DNA from: CBFHWU01 sp965659665
GTDB taxonomy: Bacteria; Bacteroidota; Bacteroidia; Flavobacteriales; Flavobacteriaceae
Direction of reading: 5' to 3'
Length of the DNA stretch: 64,000 bases
Assembly: GCA_965659665.1 (NCBI GenBank)
Contig: CBFHWU010000015.1
Location: forward strand, 1-64,000
The notes beneath the pieces are model-generated. The model was not told where the DNA came from and made no database searches. It worked only from the letters and a program-made list of their open reading frames with translations. Position 1 is the stretch's first letter. Each line of letters begins with the position of its first letter. Shown here piece by piece: positions 16,660 to 25,884 of the stretch. Both the position numbers and the translations under genes were made by a program.

Positions 16660-17718
16660 TCAAGGAAAAACCATTTGACCGCTGGAGTGATTTTTGGAAG
16701 CACCGGTAACACTTGCCCATATATTATCTTTGTTATGGAGTCGTAACCCCCCTAAAAGCGCAAAAATAAGCGCTTCCTTAAAATTAACCAAGCTATCCTC
16801 TCCAATGATCAATGAGGTGTCGCAGTATTTTTGAATACACGTCAATAAAAATGAGTTGTAAGCTCCTCCACCACTGACGAGTACTGAAGTGATTTTTTTT
16901 TCTTTCAAAACTTCTCCAATTTGACTGCCAATATGTTCACAACAAGTACTTAGCAGATCTGTAGTAGTGGTATTTGATTTAAGAATTATAGGCCAGAATT
17001 CATTTTCGATAAATTCTCTACCTAAAGATTTTGGAGGTTTTAGGGAGTAATATGCCAACAAATTTAAGTCTTTGAACACTGATGAGTTGACTTTTCCTTT
17101 TTGAGCGATCGTTCCTTTGTGGTCGTATTCATAACCCATAGTTTTCGCCAATCTATTTAACACAATATTGACAGGACAAATATCAAAAGCTTGGCGTTTT
17201 CCTCCACGATCAAAAGAAATATTAGCAAATCCTCCTAGGTTGAGACAGGCATCGTAATCTGAAAACAACAAAGCATCTCCCACAGGGACTAACGGAGCTC
17301 CTTGACCGCCTAGCCTTATATCTTGAGATCGAAAATCGTAAATCACAGGAAGTTGTGTCAGTTTTGAAATTTCAACTCCAGAGCCTATTTGGAGGGTATA
17401 ATTATTTTCTGGCTGATGATATACAGTATGGCCGTGAGAAGCGATATAGGCTACATGCTCAACTAATTCTTCCTGAATAAAATGAAGGGCTTGTTGCCCT
17501 AAATATTGGCCATATTCCAAGTGGAGTTTGGATAGTTCCTTTTTAGAGTAGTTATAAGCATCATCTAATTTATCATGCCAATAGGTATTGTAGGGGAGGG
17601 TATTGGATGCAATAATCTCAAAAGAGCTAAAGTTGTTTTTAAAAGTTACGGCACAAAGATCAAGTCCATCTAAGGAAGTTCCACTCATCATCCCAACGCC
17701 AATTATTGGATGATGCAT
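16660..17718 (-). CDS. anmK: Anhydro-N-acetylmuramic acid kinase
   Basis: 352 residues, usual length. It converts anhydro-MurNAc from cell-wall turnover, plus ATP and water, to MurNAc-6-phosphate for recycling. Family blocks: GMMSGTSLDGLDL (phosphate loop), SHGHTVYHQP, DFRSQDIRLGGQGAPLVP, LNLGGFANIS and VSGGGAYN. It lies 2 bases after rpe and is part of the rpoD-rpe-anmK run. No murQ is visible in the window. Confidence 0.93.
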   Translation of the reverse strand: MHHPIIGVGMMSGTSLDGLDLCAVTFKNNFSSFEIIASNTLPYNTYWHDKLDDAYNYSKKELSKLHLEYGQYLGQQALHFIQEELVEHVAYIASHGHTVYHQPENNYTLQIGSGVEISKLTQLPVIYDFRSQDIRLGGQGAPLVPVGDALLFSDYDACLNLGGFANISFDRGGKRQAFDICPVNIVLNRLAKTMGYEYDHKGTIAQKGKVNSSVFKDLNLLAYYSLKPPKSLGREFIENEFWPIILKSNTTTTDLLSTCCEHIGSQIGEVLKEKKITSVLVSGGGAYNSFLLTCIQKYCDTSLIIGEDSLVNFKEALIFALLGGLRLHNKDNIWASVTGASKNHSSGQMVFP

Positions 17719-17720
17719 GG

Positions 17721-18383
17721 TTAGGCGTTTGCTATTTCGTGTAGTTGTTTAATGGTTGCAGATGGATCTGAGGATTGAAAAACAAAATTACCAGCAACCA
17801 AAATATCTGCTCCTTCTTTAATTAACAAACCAGCATTAGAATCAGTTACTCCCCCATCAATTTCAATGTGTGCTGAGGCAGCATTTGTTTCGATAAGTGT
17901 TTTGAGTTGATTCACTTTACGATAAGTATTTTCGATAAAGGATTGCCCTCCAAAACCTGGATTGACACTCATTAAACAGACCACATCAATATCATTAATA
18001 ATATCTGTTAAAACAGCAACAGGAGTATGTGGATTTAATGCTACACCAGCCTTCATGCCCGACAACCTGATGGCTTGTACAGTGCGGTGTAAGTGCGTAC
18101 ATGCCTCATAATGAACAGTGAGTATGTTGGTACCTAATTGGGAAAAAGTGTTGATATAACGATCGGGATCAATAATCATCAAGTGAATATCCAAAGGTTT
18201 TTGGGTGTGCTCGCTGATCGATTTTATCACTGGCATTCCAAAAGAAATATTAGGAACAAATACACCATCCATCACATCGATATGAAACCAGTCCGCTTTA
18301 CTGTCATTGATCAATTCAATGTCGCGCTGTAGATTGGAGAAATCAGCAGCTAATAGAGATGGTGCAATGCGTTTTTTGGACAT
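17721..18383 (-). CDS. rpe: Ribulose-phosphate 3-epimerase
   Basis: 220 residues. It interconverts ribulose-5-phosphate and xylulose-5-phosphate in the pentose phosphate pathway. The sequence has the full set of TIM-barrel motifs: APSLLAADFSNL, HIDVMDGVFVPN, LDIHLMI, VHYEA, VNPGFGGQSFI and EIDGGV. The metal-binding His and Asp residues (HIDVMDG, HLM, EIDGG) are in place. The start codon overlaps the rpoD stop by 1 base, so translation is likely coupled to rpoD. Confidence 0.95.
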   Translation of the reverse strand: MSKKRIAPSLLAADFSNLQRDIELINDSKADWFHIDVMDGVFVPNISFGMPVIKSISEHTQKPLDIHLMIIDPDRYINTFSQLGTNILTVHYEACTHLHRTVQAIRLSGMKAGVALNPHTPVAVLTDIINDIDVVCLMSVNPGFGGQSFIENTYRKVNQLKTLIETNAASAHIEIDGGVTDSNAGLLIKEGADILVAGNFVFQSSDPSATIKQLHEIANA

Positions 18384-19246
18384 TAACCTAAATATGTTTT
18401 GAGAATTTTACTTCTTGAAGTATGTTTTAATCTACGGATGGCTTTTTCCTTGATTTGTCGAACACGTTCACGTGTAAGGTCAAAGGTTTCGCCTATTTCT
18501 TCGAGGGTCATAGGATGTTGGCCACCCAATCCAAAGTACAGCCGAACAACATCAGATTCGCGAGGAGTAAGGGTTTCTAAAGCACGACTAATTTCAGTTC
18601 GTAATGACTCGTGCATGAGGTCTTTGTCAGGATTTGGTGATTCTCCACTACGAAGAACATCATAAAGATTGGAGTCTTCCCCTTCCACCAACGGGGCATC
18701 CATAGAGACGTGACGACCTGAATTTTTCATGGATTCTTTTACATCCGAGATGGTCATATCCAATTCTTTAGCAATTTCTTCGGCTGAGGGTACTCGCTCA
18801 TGTGCTTGTTCTAAAAAGGCATATGTTTTATTAATTTTATTAATCGATCCAATTTTATTAAGTGGAAGACGAACAATACGAGATTGCTCTGCTAAGGCTT
18901 GTAATATGGATTGACGAATCCACCATACAGCGTAAGAAATAAATTTAAAACCTCGAGTTTCGTCAAATCTTTTTGCCGCTTTAATGAGACCCAAGTTTCC
19001 TTCATTGATAAGGTCGGGAAGTGTTAACCCTTGATTTTGGTACTGTTTTGCAACGGAAACTACAAAACGTAAATTGGCTTTGGTTAATTTTTCTAATGCA
19101 ATGGGATCCCCCGCTTTGATGCGCTGGGCGAGTTCTACCTCCATATCGGCGGTAATTAAGTCAACTTTTCCAATTTCTTGTAAATACTTGTCTAAAGATG
19201 CAGTCTCTCGATTAGTAACCTGCTTAGTAATTTTTAATTGTCTCAT
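18383..19246 (-). CDS. rpoD: RNA polymerase primary sigma factor RpoD (SigA), short Bacteroidota form
   Basis: 287 residues. Region 1.2 (SLDKYLQEIGKVDLI), region 2 (LRFVVSVAKQYQNQGLTLPDLINEGNLGL, with GFKFISYAVWWIRQSI for promoter melting), region 3 (RIVRLPLNKIGSINKI) and region 4 with its helix-turn-helix (MTLEEIGETFDLTRERVRQIKEKAIRRLK) are all visible. Region 1.1 and the non-conserved region of proteobacterial RpoD are absent, as is normal in this phylum. It directs housekeeping transcription from TAnnTTTG promoters such as those listed here. It heads the rpoD-rpe-anmK cluster and is divergent from the SulP gene. Confidence 0.95.
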   Translation of the reverse strand: MRQLKITKQVTNRETASLDKYLQEIGKVDLITADMEVELAQRIKAGDPIALEKLTKANLRFVVSVAKQYQNQGLTLPDLINEGNLGLIKAAKRFDETRGFKFISYAVWWIRQSILQALAEQSRIVRLPLNKIGSINKINKTYAFLEQAHERVPSAEEIAKELDMTISDVKESMKNSGRHVSMDAPLVEGEDSNLYDVLRSGESPNPDKDLMHESLRTEISRALETLTPRESDVVRLYFGLGGQHPMTLEEIGETFDLTRERVRQIKEKAIRRLKHTSRSKILKTYLG

Positions 19247-19340
19247 TTATATAGTGTGTGATATACATTAGTTATACGAAACAATAATTAAAAAAGTTAC
19301 ATTTTTTTCCTTTTTTAGGTAAATAACTTTTCAAAAAACA

Positions 19341-19348
19341 TACTTTTG
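19341..19348 (+). promoter_or_regulatory. -7 promoter element (TACTTTTG) for the SulP gene
   Basis: TACTTTTG matches TAnnTTTG and is followed by the GCCGC often seen at such start sites. It is 43 bases before the ATG at 19392, and only 4 bases before a TTG at 19353, which argues against that TTG as the start. The -33 element is weak. Confidence 0.55.
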
Positions 19349-19391
19349 CCGCTTGAAAAAAAAACTACCTGAATTTGTAACGTCATATTTT

Positions 19392-20921
19392 ATGAAAAAG
19401 AGGCTTAATTTATTTGATTTCAAACAAAAAGTAAACTTCAGAACCGAAATTTTATCTGGGCTAACGGTTGCCTTAGCGTTGGTTCCAGAGGCAGTTGCTT
19501 TTGCCCTGATAGCCGGTTTATCTCCTTTGATAGGGCTTTATGCGGCATTTGTAATGGGTTTAGTGACATCAATTTTTGGTGGACGTCCCGGAATGATATC
19601 GGGAGCTACGGGAGCTATAGCAATTGTTATTGTTGAATTGGCTCTTTCTCACGGGGCTGAATATGTTTTTGCCGCAGTAATATTGGCAGGTTTGATTCAG
19701 GTTGTTGCAGGAGTTCTTCGTTTAGGAAAGTTTATGCGACTTGTACCTCATCCGGTTATGTTTGGATTCGTTAACGGGTTGGCAATTATTATATTTACTT
19801 CTCAGCTTACTCAATTCAAGGATGATTCAGGTTCTTGGATTTCAGGAACTTCATTATTTATTTTTTCATCCTTGGTTGTGGTCACCATGCTCATCATTTG
19901 GGGATTACCCAAACTGAATAAAGCTCTTCCAGCCTCTCTCATTGCTATTTTGGCTATTTTTGGATTGGTGGTTGTTTTTGGAATTGAAACCAAAACAGTT
20001 GGAGATATTGCTTCGATCAAAGGAGGTTTCCCTCCTTTCCATATTCCAGATATCTCATTTACTTTAGATTCATTACTATTGATACTTCCCTATGCTGTGA
20101 TTATCGCTGGGGTTGGCTTAATTGAAAGCTTACTGACCTTGAACATTATTGATGAAATCACCGAAACTCGTGGACGAGGCAATAAAGAAGCTGTTGCTCA
20201 AGGAACGGCTAACGTGCTTTCTGGATTCTTTTCAGGCATGGGGGGTTGTGCCATGATTGGTCAGAGTTTGATCAATATCTCCTCAGGTGCTAGGGCTCGA
20301 TTATCTGGAATTGTAGCCTCATTGATGTTATTGGTTTTTATCATGTTTGGTTCAGGATTAATCGAAAAAATGCCCATAGCAGCACTTACTGGATTGATGA
20401 TTATGGTGGCCCTTGGAACTTTTGAATGGGCAAGTATTCGTGTGCTAAACAAAATGCCAAAATCTGATATTTTTGTTATGATTTTGGTGACTCTTGTTAC
20501 GGTGTTTCTGCACAATCTTGCTTTGGCTGTTCTATCAGGGGTTGTGATTGCAGCATTGGTATTTGCCTGGGACAATGCCAGGCGTATTCGTGCACGAAAA
20601 CGTATGGACGAAGAAGGGGTAAAACACTATGAAATTTATGGACCTTTATTTTTTGGATCTGTAGCTGTTTTTCTTGAGAAATTTGATTTTAGAAATGACC
20701 CCGATCAAGTTATCATCGATTTTTCAGAAAGTAGAGTAGTGGATATGTCAGCTATTGATGCTTTAAATAAAATAACAAGTCGATATCATAAATTGGGAAA
20801 AAAGGTCCACCTTAAGCATTTGAGCCGAGATTGTCAGCAACTGCTCAACAATGCCGAAAAAGTAATCAAAGTAAATATCCTTGAAGACCCCACCTACAAA
20901 GTACTTGTTGATAAAATTTAG
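19392..20921 (+). CDS. SulP-family inorganic anion transporter with STAS domain
   Basis: 509 residues from the ATG at 19392; an in-frame TTG at 19353 lies too close to the promoter. Membrane region about 1-400 has the SulP signature blocks LSGLTVALALVPEAVAFALI, GRPGMISGATGAIAIV, ESLLTLNIIDEITETRG and MGGCAMIGQSLIN. Residues about 410-509 form a cytoplasmic STAS domain (VIIDFSESRVVDMSAIDAL). Such proteins carry sulfate, bicarbonate or other anions, often with Na+ or H+; the substrate cannot be told here. It is convergent with the oligopeptidase gene, with interlocked stop codons (TTAG). Confidence 0.9.
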   Translation: MKKRLNLFDFKQKVNFRTEILSGLTVALALVPEAVAFALIAGLSPLIGLYAAFVMGLVTSIFGGRPGMISGATGAIAIVIVELALSHGAEYVFAAVILAGLIQVVAGVLRLGKFMRLVPHPVMFGFVNGLAIIIFTSQLTQFKDDSGSWISGTSLFIFSSLVVVTMLIIWGLPKLNKALPASLIAILAIFGLVVVFGIETKTVGDIASIKGGFPPFHIPDISFTLDSLLLILPYAVIIAGVGLIESLLTLNIIDEITETRGRGNKEAVAQGTANVLSGFFSGMGGCAMIGQSLINISSGARARLSGIVASLMLLVFIMFGSGLIEKMPIAALTGLMIMVALGTFEWASIRVLNKMPKSDIFVMILVTLVTVFLHNLALAVLSGVVIAALVFAWDNARRIRARKRMDEEGVKHYEIYGPLFFGSVAVFLEKFDFRNDPDQVIIDFSESRVVDMSAIDALNKITSRYHKLGKKVHLKHLSRDCQQLLNNAEKVIKVNILEDPTYKVLVDKI

Positions 20922-23056
20922 CGCTGCTCTAAATCCAACAAAAACGCATATTCCATGGCGGTTTCTTTAAATCGTTTTAGACGTCCTGAGGCACCTCCAT
21001 GCCCCACTTCCATGTCACAATGTAATAATAATAGATTCGCATCTGTTTTATGGGCTCTTAACTTCGCTACCCATTTTGCAGGTTCCCAATATTGAACTTG
21101 ACTATCCCAATACCCTGTAGTGACCAGCAAATTTGGGTAATCCTTTTTTTCTACGTTGTCATATGGAGAGTAGGATTTGATGTAGTGGTAATCTTTTTCA
21201 ATTTTAGGATTACCCCATTCGTCAAACTCTCCAGTGGTCAATGGAATATCTTCATCCATCATTGTCGAAACTACATCTACGAATGGCACGGCTGCAATAA
21301 CGCCATGAAATAGTTGTGGGGCCATATTGATGACAGCTCCAACTAAAAGCCCGCCAGCACTTCCTCCCAAAGCATACAAATGCTCAGATGAAGTGAATTG
21401 ACGATCGATTAAAAATTTACCACAATCAATAAAATCGTAAAATGTATTTTTTTTGTTCATCATTTTACCTTCATCATACCAATAACGACCCATTTCTTGC
21501 CCTCCTCTGATATGAGCGATAGCATATGCAAATCCACGATCTAATAGACTTAACCGTGATGAACTAAACCCTGCGTCCATAGAGTTTCCATAGGATCCAT
21601 ATCCATAGAGTATTAAGGGTTGAGTACCATCCTTTTGAAAATCTTTATGATAAACTACCGAAATAGGAATTTGTGTTTTCCCATCTCTACTTGGGGCGTA
21701 TAATCTTTCTGAAATATAATTTTCGCGATCAAATTTTCCCCCCAGAATTTCGGTCTCTTTTTTAACGACTCGCTTTTTATTTTCCATATGGTAATCATAA
21801 GTAACACTTGGCGTAGTCATGGATGAATAATTAAACCTCAACCAATCGGTCTTAAATTCTGGATTTATAGAGGTCCAAGTAGAATAGGTAGGGTCATTAA
21901 ATTCAATATAATGTTCCTTTTTATTGGAGTTCCATGGAATTACTCTAAGCTGAGTAAGTCCGTTTTTGCGTTCAGTAACAACCAAAAATCGTTCAAAAAT
22001 ATCAATCCCTTCTAACAAAATATCGTCTCGATGTGGAATAAGTTCTTGCCAATTTTCTTTGGATGGGGTAGTGACAGTAGTTTTCATTAGTCTAAAATTT
22101 TCAGCTTCATGGTTGGTATTAATGTAAAAATGGTTTCCAAAATGACTTACCGAATATTCCAATCCACGTTCACGAGGTTGTATCATTGTCCACTTGCCAG
22201 TAGGGGTATGAGCATCCAAATATTGGTACTCATTGGAGAGAGTTTGATAGGAGGTAATCATCAAATACGCTCTGGATTTTGATTTGTAAATCGTACATCC
22301 AAAAGTTTCGTCTTTTTCTTCATAAACGAGTACATCTTGACTTGAATCGGTTCCAAGGTTATGACGATAGATTTTGTTTGAGCGTAAAGTAAGAGGGTCT
22401 TTTTTAATATAAAATAAAGTTTTGTTGTCATTTGCCCAAACGGCTCTACCTGAGGTGTTTTCAATTTTATCGGGTAAGAGTTCCCCTGTTTCTAGGTCTT
22501 TGACATGAATCGTATAATTTCTTCTGGATACCAAATCTAATCCATAAGCCAAGTAGCGGTTATTTTCGCTGACACTTCGACCGCTAATGGAAAAGTAATT
22601 TGTTCCTTCAGCCATTTTTGGTCCATTTAGCATGATTTCTTCTGGAGCTTCTTTTTCGTTTTTTTTACGACAATAGAGCCGGTACTCTTTTCCTTCTTCA
22701 TATCTTGAATAATATTGATACCCGTTGACGGAATATGGAACTGAACGATCATTTTGCTTAATTCGTCCAATCATCTCGTGGTATAGGGTATCTTGAAGGG
22801 TTTTTGTGTGCGCCAACATTTGATCGGTATAGTTATTTTCAGCTTCCAAATAAGCAACTACATCTCGAGTTTGTGGGTCAGCAACTTCAGCTTCCTTTTG
22901 ATCGTCTGAAAGACGCATCCAAAAATATGGATCAATACGTTTATCTCCATGTTCGATAAGTTCAGTGGCTTCCTTTTTGGCCACAGGGGGTTTTTCTTTG
23001 GGGGTTGTACAACACACGAAAAAGATTAACAATGAGAAAGAAAATATTTTTTTCAT
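20918..23056 (-). CDS. ptrB: Oligopeptidase B-like S9 serine peptidase, lipoprotein
   Basis: 712 residues. An N-terminal lipoprotein signal (FSLLIFFVCC, then TTPKEKPP) puts it in the periplasm or on a membrane face, unlike cytoplasmic enterobacterial PtrB. The beta-propeller domain (about 40-430) starts with the RIDPYFWMRL block. The C-terminal alpha/beta-hydrolase domain has catalytic Ser in ALGGSAGGLLVG, Asp in TTGYWDSQVQYWEPAKW and His in DMEVGHGGASGR. The acidic cluster YYDED-like sites for basic P1 residues were not checked. The family cleaves short peptides after Arg or Lys. It is followed 4 bases downstream of the 23061-23870 gene, so the two probably share a transcript. Confidence 0.88.
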   Translation of the reverse strand: MKKIFSFSLLIFFVCCTTPKEKPPVAKKEATELIEHGDKRIDPYFWMRLSDDQKEAEVADPQTRDVVAYLEAENNYTDQMLAHTKTLQDTLYHEMIGRIKQNDRSVPYSVNGYQYYSRYEEGKEYRLYCRKKNEKEAPEEIMLNGPKMAEGTNYFSISGRSVSENNRYLAYGLDLVSRRNYTIHVKDLETGELLPDKIENTSGRAVWANDNKTLFYIKKDPLTLRSNKIYRHNLGTDSSQDVLVYEEKDETFGCTIYKSKSRAYLMITSYQTLSNEYQYLDAHTPTGKWTMIQPRERGLEYSVSHFGNHFYINTNHEAENFRLMKTTVTTPSKENWQELIPHRDDILLEGIDIFERFLVVTERKNGLTQLRVIPWNSNKKEHYIEFNDPTYSTWTSINPEFKTDWLRFNYSSMTTPSVTYDYHMENKKRVVKKETEILGGKFDRENYISERLYAPSRDGKTQIPISVVYHKDFQKDGTQPLILYGYGSYGNSMDAGFSSSRLSLLDRGFAYAIAHIRGGQEMGRYWYDEGKMMNKKNTFYDFIDCGKFLIDRQFTSSEHLYALGGSAGGLLVGAVINMAPQLFHGVIAAVPFVDVVSTMMDEDIPLTTGEFDEWGNPKIEKDYHYIKSYSPYDNVEKKDYPNLLVTTGYWDSQVQYWEPAKWVAKLRAHKTDANLLLLHCDMEVGHGGASGRLKRFKETAMEYAFLLDLEQR

Positions 23057-23060
23057 AGGA

Positions 23061-23870
23061 CTAGCTTATATGGTTGGCTATAAAGGATTTTTTAATTTTA
23101 AAAATTCGGTTTTCTTCATCTTTGTTTTTAAACGAAGTGTAGATACTTTGTAATTTGATGTGAGGTTTTTTTTGAGTCACCCACGATTTGTAGTACACCC
23201 CTGACTTCTTGTCTTTAGGATAAACTTCCAGGACGAAAGTATCGTATTTTTTTTGATTCATCATGATTTGGTCAGTTCCGATGACGCGTAGCACATAGTC
23301 TATTTTACTCACCTCAAAACTATTCCAATACGGAAACCCCACATGAAGCGCTGTATATTGCGTTTTGAATGTTTCGTGCAAAGGCAAAGCAGCGTGCATC
23401 ACTGAAAGTGAAGGCCCACTCATCACAAAATGATGATGCTTTAAAGCTATTGTTTTGGTATGGGTACTGTCTTTTGATTTGAAACACATTTTTAAAGAAT
23501 CATTCTCAAAATACCGAAAATAAATGGATCCTGTTGAATAGTGTTTTTCGAGGGGTTGAAGCGTGGCGTAGTCAAGCACATCATTATCGTATGTTCTTTT
23601 TTCGTCTATCGAAGGACTTAATGGGGAATGAAATCCACGGTATATTTTTTGACCTTCCATCTCATCGGGAGTATAAAAATAAAGATCATTTCCCAGCTCG
23701 GTATCGTAGCTAAAATACACGCCTAACTGATCGGGATTAATGAGAGTTTCGGCTCGTGGAATGATTTCTTGAGCGTATAATTGAGGCTCTTGACCAAAAA
23801 TTATGGAGAGTAAAAAAACTTTTAGGCTAAATAAGCTAGAAAGCTCAAATTGTAGATTATTGATCGTCAT
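23061..23870 (-). CDS. Exported hypothetical protein
   Basis: 269 residues, product not recognised. Residues about 10-35 look like a signal peptide ending at LYAQE, although the N-terminus before it (MTINNLQFELSSLFSLK) is atypical. The mature part is beta-rich with conserved-looking blocks FSYDTELGNDLYFYTP, HHHFVMSGPSLSVMHAALPL and FVLEVYPKDKKSGVYYKSWV. The last resembles the end of DUF3108-like lipocalin-type proteins, but only weakly. It is directly upstream of the oligopeptidase gene in the same direction. Confidence 0.6.
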   Translation of the reverse strand: MTINNLQFELSSLFSLKVFLLSIIFGQEPQLYAQEIIPRAETLINPDQLGVYFSYDTELGNDLYFYTPDEMEGQKIYRGFHSPLSPSIDEKRTYDNDVLDYATLQPLEKHYSTGSIYFRYFENDSLKMCFKSKDSTHTKTIALKHHHFVMSGPSLSVMHAALPLHETFKTQYTALHVGFPYWNSFEVSKIDYVLRVIGTDQIMMNQKKYDTFVLEVYPKDKKSGVYYKSWVTQKKPHIKLQSIYTSFKNKDEENRIFKIKKSFIANHIS

Positions 23871-23910
23871 TAGAACTGTTATTGGGGTTGTAAAGAATAT
23901 TAAAGTTAAA

Positions 23911-24122
23911 TTAACAAATAAAAATTATAATAATAACAAAAATTAGTTGTTTTGTTAAAAAAAGTGTAGCTTTTGTTATAACACTTCCCTTTTCAACCAT
24001 TGTAAAATTATAACCTCTTAACTTTAAGCTGACACCACTTTCATTTCGAACAGAATAAGTATATGTACTGCCTGGGTCTTTACAAGCAAAAATGGACAAT
24101 GGTGTAAAAAAAATATTTTCAT
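23911..24122 (-). pseudogene. Small lipoprotein gene, frameshifted in a homopolymer run
   Basis: From the ATG at 24122 the frame reads MKIFF and then shifts within a run of eight T (minus strand, 24106-24113). In the next frame the text TPLSIFAC gives a perfect lipobox followed by KDPGSTYTYSVRNESGVSL, open to the stop at 23911. One base inserted or lost would restore a lipoprotein of about 65-70 residues. A TTG at 24099 could start a short form without a signal. The C-terminal hydrophobic run (LIFVIIIIFIC) looks like read-through into junk, so the gene may also lack its real end. Confidence 0.35.
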
Positions 24123-24140
24123 GGTTAACATAACAAATTA

Positions 24141-24233
24141 CTACTCACAACTTCCATTACAGTCTTCTGCATTTTCATAGTCTTTAATAGTAAAAATAAA
24201 ATTTTCTGTTCTATTGTTATAAATACATTCATT
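24141..24233 (-). pseudogene. C-terminal tail of a second small lipoprotein-like gene
   Basis: The minus strand reads an open tail containing NECIYNNRTENFIFTIKDY and ending NAEDCNGSCE before TAG. It has no start codon and is preceded by a stop. It resembles the end of small Cys-containing exported proteins. Together with the adjacent frameshifted lipoprotein it suggests a decayed tandem pair in the otherwise empty stretch 23871-24325. Confidence 0.25.
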
Positions 24234-24325
24234 TTAATGGATTTTATTCCCTCCAATTTCTCCTTGACATATAATGTTTCTTTTAAAGATTAAACAAACA
24301 GTCGGTTACCACTCATCGGCATTAT

Positions 24326-25168
24326 TTATGGGATGAGTTTAAACCTAATTTCGTCTCGGGCAACCTTTTGACTTAATCTGGAAATTGCCTTTTCGGATAG
24401 TTGTAGTACTCGGGGATATCCACCTGTCACTTGGCTATCCCTCATCAAAATGATAAGTTTTCCTGAAGGCGTTAATTGTACTGTTCCCGGAAAAACAGCC
24501 GAGGTCAGAATAGCATTCAAATGATGTTGTAAGGGCTCATTTAATCGGTATCCAACCCTGTTGTTGTCCTCTGAAAGCGTAAAGGGTTGAAACAGCTGTT
24601 TTTGTTGATTTTGGTTGAGTTGGTCAAATTCGGGGCCAGGGTAACACGTTAATACAGGCGACACAAAATGATTGTGGTGAACCTTAATCCGAGAAAACGT
24701 TTTTTTCTTCATGTCACGAATATTTTCGTGGTCTAACACATCGTTTTCCTCCAAATGTGCTGGCGTAATTCCGGGCGAAAAACTTTGACTTCCCAAAACC
24801 ATCTCCGTTTGTATTCCCCCTTGTACAGCAAGATAGGTTCGTGCACCATAGTTACGTTTTCCAAACGAGATTATATCTCCTTTTTTAATACGATGAACCG
24901 TATATAGCTTTAGTGGCTTGCTATTTAATTCGGCTGAAAAATCAGCACCAGTGATGGATAACAATGTTTCTGTTGAAAATTCAAAACTTCCGGCACCATA
25001 TGTGATCTCCAAAACAGCCTTGTCTTTTGGATTACCCAATAAATTATTGGCCAATTCTGCAGAGTAAGCATCCATAAAACCGGAAGTGGGAATCCCTAGT
25101 TTTGCGAAGCCAAATCTTCCCTTATCCTGAACAGAGAGATGAATACCTCGATGTAAAACACGGATCAT
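24326..25168 (-). CDS. pxpC: 5-oxoprolinase subunit PxpC (biotin-dependent carboxyltransferase-like domain, KipA family)
   Basis: 280 residues. With PxpA and PxpB it hydrolyses 5-oxo-L-proline (pyroglutamate) to glutamate using ATP. Blocks typical of the family: GIHLSVQDKGRFGFAKLGIPTSG (given here from about residue 8), ITGADFSAELN, GARTYLAVQGGI and PGPEFDQL, then RVGYRLNEP and GTVQLTPSGKLIILMRDSQVTGGYPR near the end. Its start overlaps pxpB by 4 bases. It is the last gene of the DUF2891-Nramp-pxpA-pxpB-pxpC operon. Confidence 0.92.
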   Translation of the reverse strand: MIRVLHRGIHLSVQDKGRFGFAKLGIPTSGFMDAYSAELANNLLGNPKDKAVLEITYGAGSFEFSTETLLSITGADFSAELNSKPLKLYTVHRIKKGDIISFGKRNYGARTYLAVQGGIQTEMVLGSQSFSPGITPAHLEENDVLDHENIRDMKKKTFSRIKVHHNHFVSPVLTCYPGPEFDQLNQNQQKQLFQPFTLSEDNNRVGYRLNEPLQHHLNAILTSAVFPGTVQLTPSGKLIILMRDSQVTGGYPRVLQLSEKAISRLSQKVARDEIRFKLIP

Positions 25169-25884
25169 AATTGATCAGATTTCAGGGTATACACTCCTTT
25201 TTTTACTTGATCTTCGATCCGAAAAAAAGTTTCTATATCGATAGGTTGAAACTGAATACGATCGCCGGCCTGAGCAAAACAAGGTTTTTTAAGAGATCGA
25301 TCAAAAAAATCAAGAGGTGATCTCCCTAAAATATTCCAGCCTCCCGCATTGGCTTGAGGATATATCCCTGTTTGTTTTCCTCCGATCCCTACAGATCCTT
25401 TTTCAACTCGTAGTCTTGGAGTTGATTTTCTGGGGATATGAATTTGCCTATTAAGCCCGCCCAGGTACATAAAACCAGGTTGAAACCCTAAAAAATAAAT
25501 CAGATAACGAGGCTTGGCATGCAACCGAATGATTTCCTCAATTTCAATTTTTTTTTGAGAGGACATCGCTTCTAAGTCTAATCCAAACCTAATATCATAA
25601 CACACCGGAATTTTCCAAACTTTAGTACTTTTCTTTTCTGTTGGTCTGGGCTGTACATATAATTTATTGAGCTCATTTACTGTCGAACTATAATCCCGGA
25701 TACCTTGTTGATACCGTATGGCCAATGAGTGATAGGAAATAATGGTATCTACCGTAACAACTTCTTTGGACAGCTGTTTTTCAAAGCTAATGATATCAAA
25801 AATGATAGTTTCATCGATCATTTTTGGCCATTCCATAAGAATGACTGCACTCCCGAAAGCTTTAAATGTTGGTTTAAAATTCAT
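25165..25884 (-). CDS. pxpB: 5-oxoprolinase subunit PxpB (KipI family)
   Basis: 239 residues. Second subunit of the 5-oxoprolinase complex; in Bacillus the homologue KipI also inhibits a sporulation kinase, not relevant here. Blocks: SAVILMEWPK near the start, VCYDIRFGLDLE, YLIYFLGFQPGFMYLGGL, PRKSTPRLRVEKGSVGIGG and GGWNILGRSPLDFFD. It overlaps pxpA by 11 bases upstream and pxpC by 4 bases downstream, which implies coupled translation and equal dosage of subunits. Confidence 0.92.
   Translation of the reverse strand: MNFKPTFKAFGSAVILMEWPKMIDETIIFDIISFEKQLSKEVVTVDTIISYHSLAIRYQQGIRDYSSTVNELNKLYVQPRPTEKKSTKVWKIPVCYDIRFGLDLEAMSSQKKIEIEEIIRLHAKPRYLIYFLGFQPGFMYLGGLNRQIHIPRKSTPRLRVEKGSVGIGGKQTGIYPQANAGGWNILGRSPLDFFDRSLKKPCFAQAGDRIQFQPIDIETFFRIEDQVKKGVYTLKSDQL

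Noticed and set aside
19353..19391. TTG start for the SulP transporter
   Set aside because: Only 4 bases after the -7 element, whereas the ATG at 19392 gives the usual N-terminus.
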